Shown: positions 47,166 through 58,744, counted from the first letter of the stretch. The stretch is 64,000 nucleotides of DNA from Atopsyche davidsoni (GCA_022113835.1 JAILWY010000009.1:9028001-9092000), one strand, 5' to 3'. Translations and numbers: made by a program. Notes: generated from the sequence alone by a model not told the origin.

Positions 47166-48340
47166 TGCTATTGACTTAATTCTACGTTTAAACTGTTCTT
47201 ATACTACGCTTGATTTTATGTAACTGAATATTTTATACATATTTGAATTTTATTTACTGTTTTTAAATATAAGTAATTGAAAAACGTTTTATTTTTATTT
47301 CTCATATGCTGTGGCTATTCATATACCTCTATTTTATACCAATTAACTTAATTTTAGTGCACTGTTTCTTGAATTAATAGTCAGACTGAAACCATGTAAA
47401 TACTATTTATAATAATAATATTTGTAAGGTAAAATTTAATATCAATGCACCGTTGATTAAATTAATTTTATATAAATGTAGAAATGTGTGTATGCAAACG
47501 TTATTTATTATTGTTTGGAAACTTTAAAAGTGGTTAAAAAATAATCAAGTATTATTCGTTTAATATTTGTATAAAATATTTATAAGTGAGTATGCATGTT
47601 CTCATTTAATTCTCGACGTAAATTTAGTAACAAGATTTAACATAATGCATACATATTTTCGTACAAGCTAGAGACATGTTTTGTAGAAGATGATTGTCAG
47701 TCAGTTAGTCAGTCAGCTAGAACTTCAAGTTTAATGTCGTTATCCCACAAGTACACGAATCAAGGGAAGCTCCGAGCATGAATAAAATGACAAGTGTTCG
47801 CCGTCTCTGTCACGTCTCTCTCAAAACATAAAGAGGGAAGAAGTAAACACTTATTAAAATTACCTCCCATAAAAGCTTCCAAGAAATGATTACATCTTGC
47901 AGCTTAGTACAAATCTCTTCTAGGTAAAAAAAATAATTTAACCGAAGATATATTATTAGCAAAAGTAAAGATAAAATGTTAGTGCACAATGGTTTATTGT
48001 TTTTCTTATTTTCACTGTAAATTTCTTTCTAGATTTTCCCAACTCTTCGAATGACCAGATTTTCTAGTTCCAATCGCCCAAGCTAATTCTTTCATTCTTC
48101 ATGTTCTTGTTATTTTATTCAACGAATAGCAAAGAAAATAAAATAAAAAACTTTGATATTTTCAAGACATTACTATATTGTAATTATATACTATAGAAAA
48201 AGACTTTTCGTTTTTTGTCTATATATTATAAAATATTTAACCAAAGTATCGAAAAAACGATATTGTCTTTTAAAGAGTTAAACGTGTAACACTGGTTTAC
48301 GGATAAGCGGGGAATCGAATTTATTTATTTATGCACGTTT
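47166..48340. other. AT-rich non-coding stretch
   Basis: It holds a small CAGT-type tandem (TCAGTCAGTTAGTCAGTCAG, about 47698-47717) and a modest GC patch at 47740-47840. No gene. Confidence 0.5.
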
Positions 48341-48344
48341 GCTT

Positions 48345-48560
48345 AGAGACTTACAATCGGAGTCCTATCAGCCGGAAAGTTACAAAGATCTGTCGATGGG
48401 AATTCTTTAAACTACGCTTCGTGGGATTTACAATTATAACTACCTTACGTGTTCTTCCGCAACAAATGACTCGGTAATAAGTCTCCGTTATCGATAGTAA
48501 CGAGAATCATTTTCCACGGATTATTTCCGTGAGATGACATAAAATAGTTTAATCAAGATA
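48345..48560. promoter_or_regulatory. Island with DREF/BEAF-type TATCGATA
   Basis: TCCGTTATCGATA at 48484-48496 contains the DRE octamer TATCGATA. CGTTA...TAACG around it makes a small inverted repeat. The identical 13-mer occurs at 55657-55669. In flies this octamer is bound by DREF and BEAF-32 at promoters and domain borders. Confidence 0.4.
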
Positions 48561-49615
48561 AAAGGTTGTCCTATGTTAGCTTATCTTCCTAATATCTACG
48601 GACACTGGTCATGCATCCGTATTATTATTGGATTCTTCGTATACATGCTTAGTTTATTTTGAAACTTGTATTACAAGTAGGCAATAACGCCCAGCAACGG
48701 AAAGGTGTATGGCCGTGATTCAATATTACATATTAAACAATTTGCACGGTGTATTACTAGGTGCACAAAACCGGATACTCACAGCCCGAGAAGCTGCCTA
48801 TTGAAAGGAATGAATTAAATTTTATGCAAAATATGAGTTATGTAAGAGAGAACTGCCCTGGTTTGGCGAAGATGAACTTGAGAGTGTAAGCATTAAGAAA
48901 GGCCCCATGGCGCATTTTATTGGAGAAGGCCAGGAACCATCACAGGTTGAAGAGTAAAGGTAATTTAATTTAAACGTTTGCGCGAATATGGATTTTTTAA
49001 TTGACAAGTTTCAGAGTAATATTTTATTAATAATATTTATATTTTTAATTTTTAAATATATATTTCTCGAGTATAAAGAGTACATTTTTCTGGCCTGGTG
49101 AATCCAACAAACGTTTTCAATAATAAAATTTTATTCCTCATTGTGAGATACATAAAATTAAATAGAGAGACGAAAAACATTTTTTTTCTAAAAACTAAAT
49201 GATTTGCCGAGCTTGTTTTAAATGCTTATAAGTTAAAATTTATTAATATTTTATTCATAAAATTTACATAAAAAATAATGATATTGTTTGGTTTAATCAA
49301 CGAAAAGGAAACCACAGTAAGAAAAAATAAATACATAGGCTCAAGGTGTAATGACACTTGACATTCAAAGAAAGAAGATGATTTGTGTGGTTTTATTAAG
49401 ATTTATTTTTTGCTATCTAATAAATAGGTATCCGCAGACCGATACATTACTCCAGGGTAACAATAAAATTACTGTTTGTTATGAACACGGCTATTTGGGG
49501 ACCATAAATCATTGGCGTGTGACATATCCAGCGATTACAGATTAAAACAACCGTGAAAGAAGATTACTAAACCCACAAAGTGGTAGAATTATTTAGAGAC
49601 TTCAATTAGCAGCGG
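48561..49615. other. AT-rich non-coding stretch
   Basis: 48835-48960 is less AT-rich and reads in one frame like a retroelement tail, too weakly to call. Nothing else. Confidence 0.45.
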
Positions 49616-49619
49616 ATTT

Positions 49620-49795
49620 CACAGGCGTGATTGATGTGACTGTGTACAAGGAACGCCGCTCGCTCCCATTGGCCACTTTCTGACGAGTGCAGATTGACAA
49701 GAAAAGTGCCTGAAACAGTGTCCGCCGGAGCCTTAGCGGGAATACCCGAGATGACTGACGCCGCGGCTCACCAGGCAACCACGAAACCTTTACCT
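49620..49795. promoter_or_regulatory. GC island with TALE/Hox-type site
   Basis: GTGATTGATGTGAC contains TGATTGAT, the Exd/Pbx-Hox composite core. CGCTCCCATTGGCC has an inverted CCAAT box. CTCACCAGGCAAC (49768-49780) resembles an X-box with one mismatch. The CpG core is GACGCCGCGGC. Confidence 0.4.
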
Positions 49796-51035
49796 TTACA
49801 TATTTACAACGGGATATAATTCAAATAATTTATATTAAAATACCAATTCTAGCATTTTAAAAATGTTACTACAGCAAGCAAAGCACACTCCATTAATGTG
49901 GAATTCACTGTTTTTAAATAAATCGACAATAACATAATATTCAAAAACTTTGAACCAAAGCTTAATATTAACCTGTTTGCCATAGCTATTTATATATAGT
50001 ATATATATATATATATATACACAAGGGTTTTTTTTACACATATTTTTTCCTATACAAACTCAATAACTAAAATAGAAAGTTCATATACGCTACTACCTAA
50101 GCCATATTTTGTAAGTCTCACAACATGCGCGCAGGACCAGGGAATGGCCACTTATCATATGGGAAGCATAACCTTAAGAACTATTGTAAATAGCATAAAA
50201 GAAATAAATAATCTTTTTTTTAAAACATTTATAATAAATTACAGTAATGTATGTGATAAATGATGTATTAGCATATAAACCATATTCACATATTTAAGTA
50301 GTAAATGTATCTGTGCGTAGTATAAAGATACTAGTGAATTTGAAATAGTTTTGTAATGTTATTTATCATCCCCAGTCTTCACAATTAAATAAATGCTTAC
50401 TGAAATTTTGCTAGATAACGTGGGTAGCAAATTCATCTGCTTTTCTAACGACAAAAACAAATGAGAATAATAAAACTAGATAAAGCTTTGCAAACAATCT
50501 AACTCAACTTGGTGGGATTTGTTTGGCTTTGCCTTTTAACCAACAACGGCGAGCAATCAAGGCTTAAATTGAATAGTTCCGATAATTAAAATTGATTTCA
50601 GATGCTCATCGAATATATTGTACGTATGTGTGTGAAATTTTCTATATTTTATATTAACAGACACTCTCAAAGTAACGTAAATAGTAAAGTAAGAAATGGC
50701 CAGGATTAGTTTGGCCGGCAGTAGTTTAATATCTGCTGGTATTATTGTATGCATATTATTATTATTATCATTGATTAAACAGTCAATGAGTAATAATAAT
50801 AGAGAGTTTAGCTTGCAATCAACTTTCATGATCTCAAGTTTATACATGTACAAATTAAAACATAACAATAACTGTTTCCGGTCACGCTTAGATTTAAGAA
50901 CACGTGAATTGTTTATTTCAGTCGATTCCTCTCGCCCAAAATCACCGTACGACATTAGATTACAGTATTAAATCAAATTGTTTACGCTTCACGTGCCTAC
51001 AGCCATACGAAGTTTACGTTACTGATATTACTATA
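49796..51035. other. AT-rich non-coding stretch
   Basis: It includes an AT microsatellite (49990-50020), TGCGCGCAGG at 50126-50135, and a 132-codon minus frame (50955-50557) opposed by a 91-codon plus frame. That minus frame is the longest in the window but is low complexity and matches nothing. Confidence 0.45.
49990..50020. repeat. (AT)n microsatellite
   Basis: TA units with one AGTA interruption near the start. It ends in CACA. Confidence 0.9.
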
Positions 51036-51039
51036 CAAG

Positions 51040-51250
51040 CGAATCTCTCGGATAAATGAAATCGGCCCGATAAACAGACACGAGTATCGGTCGTATAATG
51101 TGTAATGTTATTTTTTATGATTGTTTATTGGCTGTATTTACATTTTGTGGGAGTACTCGAGCCGTCGGGCTGCTGTGCGAGAAGCACTTGAAACACAACT
51201 GTATGTGTTTTTTATGCCAGGCAGAGTTCAAGGTCTGTCTAAAGATTTAC
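51040..51250. promoter_or_regulatory. GC-enriched island
   Basis: AATCGGCCCGATAAACAG and GAGCCGTCGGGCTGCTG are separated by an AT-rich middle. AGCACTTGAAAC contains an NK-2-class CACTTGA word. Moderate support only. Confidence 0.3.
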
Positions 51251-52620
51251 GACCTCTGAAATTTGTTTCACGGTAATTTACATGAATTGGTACTAGGAGA
51301 AATTTATTACAATTACTTTTAAAATTGAATACGAATCAATCTAAACATTTACGACTAAAATATTAAAAAGCTTCATTATTTGTTAATTTGTTTCATACGA
51401 AAATCAATAACACGTATAAGTTGAAATAAAAAAGTATTAGCCATTTTCTACCGCTAGTAACCGCAAAAATCTGTATACGTGCAACGAATGAGGATATAAA
51501 ATATTGAATTAATAATACATATCTTTGAGATGTGGTGCATGAGTAAAATGACTAGTCTTTGATCGATTTTGTATACAAGAAGCGCAATGTCAGGGTACCA
51601 GTTTGAAGAAGCGCAGTGTTATTAAACAATTTTAATTGGAAGCATTTATAATATATTCACGTTCTGCATAGTAAGCACTATACTTTGTATTTTTCATTTA
51701 TACACGAATACCAGAGAACCCATTTTGTGATAAGAAATAATTCATTGCGAGTCGAGCAGCTACTCCACTTTTTCTTACATTGCACGTATATGAATTCTCA
51801 TTGTACTTGCACGATTTCTGTAAAAGAGTTACAAGAAAAAGTAAAATTCTTATATAGAAAACGATTCAAGAAGTGTTTCAGACTGTTATGTAACGGTGTT
51901 GAATTTAATGGCCAAAATTGTCCATTCATTCCACAATCGCGTGGATAATAAAGTCGTGATTAACAGGCATTTCGAAAGCGCTGAAATAAATTTGGAAATC
52001 GCATACTGATCGAATTACATACACACAAATAACATCGCCGGACTTGATTATACTTTATATGGTCAAAATGTAACTTCGCTGTATTATTCTCGATATTTTA
52101 AAATACACTGTGTTTAAAAACTTTTATTGCCTTTTTAAATAAATAGATTATTTTTAAAACGACGCATGATTATTCTTGCCTTAAATTTTACATGTAATAT
52201 GTTATTATACAATCATTTTGATTATACTTTATGACTTTTCAACTTATGTAAAGCAATACAATGAACAGTTTTGAATTAAGTAGTCTACATTTTTATGAAA
52301 AATATTCGAAGTAAATATTTATACCAAGATAAAAAAATGTCGACATTACATTTTTTTTTGAAGAGAATAATGATTTACCAATTAAGCCGAATAGTAATGA
52401 TCAGAGATATAAAAATTTGTATTTAATCATGTTTCATATTTTATATTCATGGAAATTGTACGTAAACTACAAAAAAGCATAGTATTAAGACTTTTGTCTT
52501 GTATTCTTTACAGGTATTTTTAATACTGTTATTCAAATTAAGTTGATTTAAGTACTCACAATGGTTCTAAAAATAATTAACACATGTTTGTAATCAACGA
52601 TTGAAAAATATATTAATGTA
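51251..52620. other. AT-rich stretch with one unassigned frame
   Basis: Frame 51685-51948 (+, 87 codons) has several Cys and Lys residues, ends NGQNCPFIPQSRG, and has no recognisable domain or signal peptide. Probably chance or a decayed element. Confidence 0.35.
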
Positions 52621-52624
52621 GGTC

Positions 52625-52885
52625 CCCTATTTTCCCAAAGAGAAACTAAAGCAAGGACAGTTTTAAAATAAAATTAGGTCTCAGGGTCAAACGAACCGTC
52701 CTTGGGGAAAAGCAGATTACTTCTGTAGCAATCTTCTGAGGGGTAAAATAACCCCCTTCTTACTAATGAAACTACTTTTCGAGAAACTTTCAGACGTTGC
52801 GGTGAGAAAATTATGAGATGACCTGTAGGTAGACAAAGGTTACTGGACAGTGAGCTGGAGGTCTCGACCACAAACACATATGTAG
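52625..52885. other. Possible decayed mobile-element fragment
   Basis: A 260-bp stretch with even base use, including a small hairpin GGGGTAAAATAACCCC and ACCGTCCTTGGGG. A minus frame (52949-52674) covers it and ends RRGLFYPSEDCYRSNLLFP. Its texture resembles old transposon sequence more than the CpG islands, but I cannot name a family. Confidence 0.25.
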
Positions 52886-53475
52886 TTAATTCTATCTTAC
52901 ATTTAAGTATATCATGATTGTAATTTAACATGCAAAAATCCACCACCAAAAAGAAAATTAAGAATTTTGTAAGGAAAACAAATCGCAGTAATTTATAATA
53001 ATCAACTCGTTTTGAGTTGATAAATCTACAAAAGGGTACTTAAACCTTGAAAGATTTCACTTTATTAAAGACGTGCTAACCTAACTTAGCTTTGTACTTT
53101 AAATTGTCTGATTGTTATCATTTTCAGCTCTAGAATGGTTTTAAGTGTATTTTAAAATATAGAAAGTTCTTCAATCTCATTCTAGGATTATAATTATCAT
53201 TTGGGCTTTAAAGTTCTGCCCAGAAACAGACCTTTATAAACTGATTCGAAAGTGGCTAAGTCATAATTTTGTTTCAACCTTTTAAATCTTTTCTTTTTCA
53301 AACAATTTTTTACAGTATGGAAAAATTAAATATATTCTAAAATTTAACACTGTAATTAGTTTTTCATTTAAAATTATGTATGAATCTGACTGCCAAAATA
53401 CTATAAACTTAATGTAAAAGAATTATGATGTACCCATGACATTTGAAAGGTGATAAATTTATGTAGTGTCACGCG
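52886..53475. other. AT-rich non-coding stretch
   Basis: Nothing recognised. Confidence 0.5.
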
Positions 53476-53478
53476 CAG

Positions 53479-53552
53479 TTAGCTTAACTGTTTCGTGGTT
53501 CAGTGCCAAATACACTTACTCGCCAACCATGTTGCCTTGGTCTCGAATCTGA
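53479..53552 (+). repeat. Possible degenerate tRNA-derived SINE head
   Basis: CGTGGTTCAGTGCC, then about 30 nt, then CCTTGGTCTCGAATC resembles the A-box and B-box arrangement of tRNA-derived SINEs. The B-box (GGTTCGAATCC) is altered by substitutions and an insertion. It is unrelated to the CACCGGCCATG family. Confidence 0.3.
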
Positions 53553-53779
53553 ATTTTCAACTCTATTTGTTTTTACATCAAACGGGAAGGAAAATCAGTT
53601 AATCATATTTGACAATGTTCTGTACGCAACCGCTACTACCTCTGAAAGCCTTCCTGTCTATTCCGTGCCTTCTCTTATATAGGTATATATGATTCTGAGC
53701 TTTGGGTTCTCCAATTATCTGTGCCTGAATGCCTCTCAATCGAAAAAAGAAAAAGCAAATTAGCAAATGGCACCTTCAA

Positions 53780-53905
53780 GCAATTGAGCATACCACACTG
53801 AGTGCACAGTAGAGTCTTTGAATAACGGTTGTCGCGCGTAAATCGTGACCGGTCGAGACACTAAACCATCCACACCAGCAACAGACTTCCGTGCGATTTC
53901 GTTAA
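53780..53905. promoter_or_regulatory. Small GC/CpG island
   Basis: GGTTGTCGCGCGTAAATCG and GACCGGTCGAGAC are its core. No other feature. Confidence 0.25.
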
Positions 53906-54351
53906 TATCTGAATTTTAAAAATAAACTTTTATTTTCCAATTAAATAAAATTTTCCAAGGCACCAAAGATGAAAACTGAACTTCTCTGAACGTTAAAAAG
54001 TTAGATAAACGATATTGAACATAAGTACAACATAGAAAAATAAGCTATTCATTTTTCTATCTAATGCATTATAACAATATGAAATTGAAACATTGTAAGA
54101 TCATCTTAAAAATGAAAGCTTTTATGTTGTATATTTATTTAAATTCGTTTTACAAGTGGAATGATGCATTTTTTTTACATACAATAAATAGCATGCAAGG
54201 TATTTATTAAAATAAAAAAAACAATATTGCTACTTTTATCGAAACATGTTTATAAAACCATACACATGCGTGGCGAAGAGCTTTATAAGCTAGCAAACAT
54301 ATTTTTTACCACACTAAATTTATTCTTGAAAAATTCTATAAATATAATAAA
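53906..54351. other. AT-rich non-coding stretch
   Basis: Nothing recognised. Confidence 0.5.
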
Positions 54352-54735
54352 CAATAATACCCCGCTTTACGCGACCCCGTTATGCGCGGTTTCACTATAA
54401 CGCGAATTTCAAATTTCGCGTTAAAACGCCTCGCATTACTCGAATTTCTTATTTTAAGAATATGTATGAACATAATGTAGTCATTGACTACTCTTAACAA
54501 TTAAAAACAGCGTTGGGTGCTATGAACGTATTTTACAAGAACTTAAAAGAAACGCTACCCAAAAGACAATTTTTCAGTAAAAATAACATGTAATACTGCA
54601 TAAAGTGTTCTTAAAATTAAAGTGATTGATTCAAATGATTCGTATTTTTTTGTATTAAGTTTTGACCATGTATAAGTTTGATCGTAAGCGATTTTTTTCC
54701 GGAACGTATCCCTCGCGTAAAGCGGGGTATTACTG
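54352..54735. mobile_element. Tigger/pogo-like MITE
   Basis: Termini 54352-54374 and 54713-54735 are 23-bp inverted repeats with one mismatch, sharing AATACCCCGCTTTACGCGA. The right end reads CAGTAATACCCCGC on the minus strand with TA outside, as in Tigger/pogo elements, which start CAG and duplicate TA; the left flank no longer shows TA. Subterminal arms TAACGCGAA/TTCGCGTTA (54398-54406 and 54415-54423) form an inner hairpin. At 384 bp with no transposase frame, it is a non-autonomous copy. Confidence 0.8.
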
Positions 54736-54819
54736 TACATTTATAATCTTTTTTGACCAAATGTGTTGCATATTTTTCGGGGTAATTTTAAGCAGTGACA
54801 TTTTCTCTGAGCATAATAT

Positions 54820-55040
54820 TAAATAGCGATAAGTGGCGTTCTCCGAGCTTGAACCCGGAACCTCGTTGTGTCGAGTCCCGAAAGCGCGTCGGCCACACGA
54901 GCAGGAAACACCGCTGGCGACAGCCGCTATTGTCAGCCCCACCCGCGCGGCCCCGAGACAAAGGCCCGATGATTTGTATGACTCTGCACCTCCGCACTGT
55001 GCGGCCAGCGGTCCTCGCCCAGTGACCAGAGTGAATTTAA
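54820..55040. promoter_or_regulatory. GC/CpG island next to the MITE
   Basis: CGAGTCCCGAAAGCGCGTCGG, CGCTGGCGACAGCCGC and CCCCACCCGCGCGGCCCCG give the highest CpG density in this part. Four overlapping frames on both strands are artefacts of low stop density. Confidence 0.35.
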
Positions 55041-55260
55041 ATTTACCAAAAATATAGCTGCAGGAATATTAAACGTTGCGAAAATGAATTGAATTCCTCA
55101 AACGTAGCTCAAATATATTTTTATAAATAATTTAACAGTGAGCTTTAAAATACAGACACTTGTTTATCATGATCAAGATATAATAAGTACGTTGTTTCAC
55201 TTATAAAATATGATTGTTAAAAATTCTTGCCAAGTACCAGTGATTCGTTGGTATGATTGG
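55041..55260. other. AT-rich spacer
   Basis: Nothing recognised. Confidence 0.5.
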
Positions 55261-55265
55261 TGTTG

Positions 55266-55378
55266 CACCGGCCATGTAAGCATGGGGATGTGGGTTCGAG
55301 TCTCACACAAATCACGATGATATTTTTCTGAGAGTTTCTTTAATCAATTTTCAATATTTGAAAAAATGTACTTAATCA
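55266..55378 (+). mobile_element. tRNA-like SINE copy, single unit
   Basis: CACCGGCCATGTAAGCATGG is followed by a B-box-like GGTTCGAGTCT (55293-55303), then ATCACGATGATATTTTTCTGAGAGTTTC as in the other copies, ending CTTAATCA. No inverted arm and no clear target duplication. The T-arm stem has lost one pair (TCTCACA instead of TCCCACA). Confidence 0.6.
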
Positions 55379-57235
55379 TTATCAAGATATGTTACATAGC
55401 ATAAAACTATTTATTATTTAAAAATTATTCTTCATCTTTCAGACACACTAAGACAACCGATTTATCTTTATACTTTCGAACTACATACCAAAAATTCCAT
55501 AATAAAATTAGGCATTTTATTGTTTACACAAAAATATTTATATTCTTAAAATATATATTCAGAAGTACTATAAATAAAAAGTATTCATGAACTCAGTTCT
55601 AAATACATACAAAAAAATATTAAGTACATCTTTTTTTCTTTGTATTTATTTCATAATCCGTTATCGATACGATAGCTTGGTATAAAATACGTGAATAAAA
55701 AAATAATAAATCAAACAAATTGATTTGTATTAAATACTTGTAAAAACACAATTAGGACGTTACTAACAAATCACAAAAAATCTAAATATTTTCTGACATG
55801 CTATTATGCATAAATATAAAAGAGATATTTTATTGTGCTGTGTTTAATTTGCATTACATCACATCCGCCTGTAAACACGAAGTTTGATACGTGAATCGTT
55901 GAACTCCGGCATGACAATTGAATTTTTCATCCTGTTTATTTTTCACGGCTCTTTCAATTTATTGTGTGAATTTTATAAATAAAAATGATCGAGTTTTTTT
56001 TATTTTATTGAAGTAAATTTAGTGTTTAAACTAGATTTCGTATAGATGAAGCTCGTCATATGAAATAAGTTTTTCTTTTTATGGATAATATGTTCACCCC
56101 AAAATGAGCGAGGTTTGTTCTGTTGTAAAATAATTTGTAAGTTTGAAATAAAAAATAAAATATCTAGAAGCGTTGCGGAGAAGAAGCAGCGCGAGAGAAG
56201 TGATATAAAAATATAATGATGGAATGAAAATACATATGGCCGATGCTCCCCTCTCGTATAGTTAGAGAGTGCTGCAGAAACAATACAGAGATTTGAATTT
56301 CAGACAATGGAGGAGTCTTCGGCGAACAAGACGACGGCGGACCCTTTAAACACCCAGAAAATATACAAAAAATAAACAGATAACTTTTGTTCCCAAACAT
56401 TGCATCACAATAAAGGTGAGGCCATAAAAGTGTATTAATCGAGACACAATGAACGATTCCTGTTGTCTCTTTTGTGCCGAACTGAATATAATGAATAGAA
56501 AGAAGGGACGCGTTTCTTATATAAAAGTTGATTTACTTTTATTTTACACCCTTCATTGTTTTGTTCCTTCCCTTTCAAATTATTTGGTTGACATTTTGTA
56601 TTGAATATCGCTTTCAGAAAAATAAAATTTTACTTTGACGTGTTTTTAAATACAAATCGCTGGTTGTAGAGCGCCGATAAAATATTATGTTTGGTCTTAA
56701 GTTACGTTTTGGTCTTAACGTTTATTATATTATTTTGTTGCAACGATTTTTGCGCCGCTCAAAATTGACACCATATGGATTATTACAATCAATAATTTAT
56801 ATTATATACTACTACGATTTTAAAAAAATATTTATGTAAATATCAATTTTGATAAAAGCTCACATTTTTTTCTAAAGTGTACGGTCTCAAAAATATCCCT
56901 AATTACACAACCATACCTTTTAAAAAAAAATTGGGAAAGTACTAATTTTCTTTAAGAATAAGACATGTAAACTTACTATTTTGCATTTTATATTACTATT
57001 TAACTGTCTTGTATTCATTCATGAAAATACACGCATAAATCTATAAAAATTAAATATTAAAAAAAAATAAAATTTAAAGAATAAAATTTTGAAGATTAAA
57101 TTAATCATTTTAGCCAAAAATAAATGTTTTGCTTAATTTTATTGCAATGCCGATAAGGTATGCAAAATGTGATAAATCAGTTATATCAAGAGAAACGAAC
57201 AGCTTTTGAGTAACGCTACAAGTTCCGATTACAGA
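55379..57235. other. AT-rich non-coding stretch
   Basis: It contains a TATCGATA site (55662-55669) and the exon-like segment at 56262-56375, listed separately. The rest shows nothing. Confidence 0.5.
56262..56375 (+). other. Exon-like open segment
   Basis: After an in-frame TAG, 37 codons stay open to TAA at 56375. An ATG in good context (ACAATGG, 56307) opens 22 codons reading MEESSANKTTADPLN. Many codons here end in G or C (TCG GCG AAC AAG ACG ACG GCG), unusual for this AT-rich DNA. A TTTGAATTTCAG acceptor-like string sits just before the ATG. A 78-codon frame opposes it on the minus strand. I do not recognise the peptide. Confidence 0.2.
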
Positions 57236-57239
57236 TTAT

Positions 57240-57620
57240 ATCTGTAGGTAGTAAAGCAGGCGATTCAGATAAAAATTAATCTTGAACGCAAGCGCCGTAC
57301 AACGTGCCTAATTATTTGGCGAGACCGTGAAAAATATGCAAATTGCAAGTTTAAAGACCCGCCATTGACTGGATGACTTCAATTTCATTCTTTTTTTAGA
57401 CCGATGGGAAAAATCTCCGAACAGCCTTATGCAAACAATCTTATTTAACTCGATAAAGTATATTTTGAGAACCTCTCTGGCAATTCTCGGCAAGGAAAAT
57501 AAAATCTCCGAGTTCACGAAGACTTAACGAACCAGAAAGTTTTATCGTTAATATTATTCATACAATCGCATCGAGTATCTTTGTATCGATGCCGACTAGG
57601 ACGAATTAATTGATAATATG
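57240..57620. promoter_or_regulatory. Weak island with homeodomain and octamer sites
   Basis: GTGCCTAATTATTTGGCG is followed by ATGCAAAT (57336-57343, a POU octamer) and CCCGCCATTGACTGG (57358-57372), a 12-of-15 CTCF-like word on the minus strand. Composition is only mildly raised. Confidence 0.3.
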
Positions 57621-57865
57621 TTTTTATTCGATCTCCAGAATTCAATAACGAGGAAATTGTAATTAGCTGTAAAAAAAGTTTTGATTAAACGAAAGAAAAT
57701 TTAAGACTTTGAAATTTATTTTTTACATAAATGAGTTGTTTAAATTATTTGTATCGACACCGTGTACAAAAACGTGTTTTTTTTTTGGAAAATAAATATT
57801 TTTAAATATTTTGTATCTACGTTACATTGTTTTGATATGTAAATCGCGATTATAAAGTATTTTAA
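57621..57865. other. AT-rich non-coding stretch
   Basis: Nothing recognised. Confidence 0.5.
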
Positions 57866-57869
57866 AGTT

Positions 57870-58095
57870 GAATGGCAGCTCTCGGTGGTGTGGTACTGTA
57901 TAACACCGTCTCGAGCATTAATTTATGCAAAGTCTGCATAACCGAGGACTAGTGTTTATAATAGGATTACACGTAAAATGTCATGCAAAATTTGGCTGAG
58001 CCAGTGTGTGAAGATTAGGCAAATAAGACATGGCAATCGCTTTGTTGCTGACTGTTAATATTCGAACGCGGCCGTCGCGGCCATTAGAGCTTTCG
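57870..58095. promoter_or_regulatory. Island with TTATGCA/TGCATAA dyad
   Basis: TTATGCA (57923-57929) and TGCATAA (57935-57941) are perfect 7-bp inverted arms around AAGTC, preceded by GAGCATTAAT. The far end has GCGGCCGTCGCGGCC. The dyad suits a dimeric POU or homeodomain factor. Confidence 0.35.
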
Positions 58096-58740
58096 ATTGA
58101 TTGAAAACACTTTCAAGGAAACCCACATTCCGTATGATAAATATTTCGCTATACAAAACATGCCAAGTATGAATATTGTATTAAATTTAACAATAAATTC
58201 TGAATCAATATGTACTGTTATATCAGAACTTGCTATAGAACACAAGTGTAATTCTTGCAATTCATGGGCGTGTTTGATTCTCGCTCAAAAAAGTGATGTT
58301 TTATTTTTGCATGTTTTAATTTATGCAATATTCAGAATAAAAAATGCTTCCAGACAATGTATGTCAAACAAGCGATGGCATCAGATTGTCACGTTATTCG
58401 GAACGTAATTCATATTATTTAGTGCATTGTTATAATTTACATTATAAATAGCGCTCGGTCGGTGGTAGTTCATCCTCGTGATTTTCCGTAGACTGTTACT
58501 ATGATGCATGATATCCTTGCATAAACTACTAACTTGGCAATGCTCCCGAGATGATAATATCCTGTACTAACCAGCAAGACTCCAAGGCTAACGACACCGT
58601 CAAACATTGTGTATTTATTTTCTACTACTGCATTGATATCTCCACATATCGAGCTTCTGAATATCTTTTTTGCAAGTCTCGTATACTTTACATATTTATC
58701 GTCCTGCACTGTGCGAATAATAATTCTAATCTTTCATATA
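58096..58740. other. AT-rich stretch with unassigned frames
   Basis: Plus frame 58097-58408 (103 codons) and the overlapping 58551-58802 and 58609-58986 frames show no known motif. The last is open mainly because it enters the next GC island. Confidence 0.4.
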
Positions 58741-58744
58741 TATT

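Noticed and set aside
48835..48960. A plus-strand read near ALRKAP resembling the tail of some RT proteins.
   Set aside because: Only a few residues fit, with a stop inside; too weak to annotate.
20833..49780. Additional X-box-like words at 20833-20845 and 49768-49780.
   Set aside because: Each has one mismatch. A rough estimate says a few such words occur by chance in 64 kb, so they do not by themselves support RFX regulation.
50557..50955. The longest open frame in the window (132 codons, minus strand).
   Set aside because: It is low complexity (runs of L, N and I), opposed by a 91-codon frame on the plus strand, and shows no domain, signal peptide or codon bias. Frames of this size are expected by chance in 64 kb.
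52674..52949. Minus-strand 91-codon frame ending in a balanced composition.
   Set aside because: No domain or homologue recognised; kept only as a possible decayed element.
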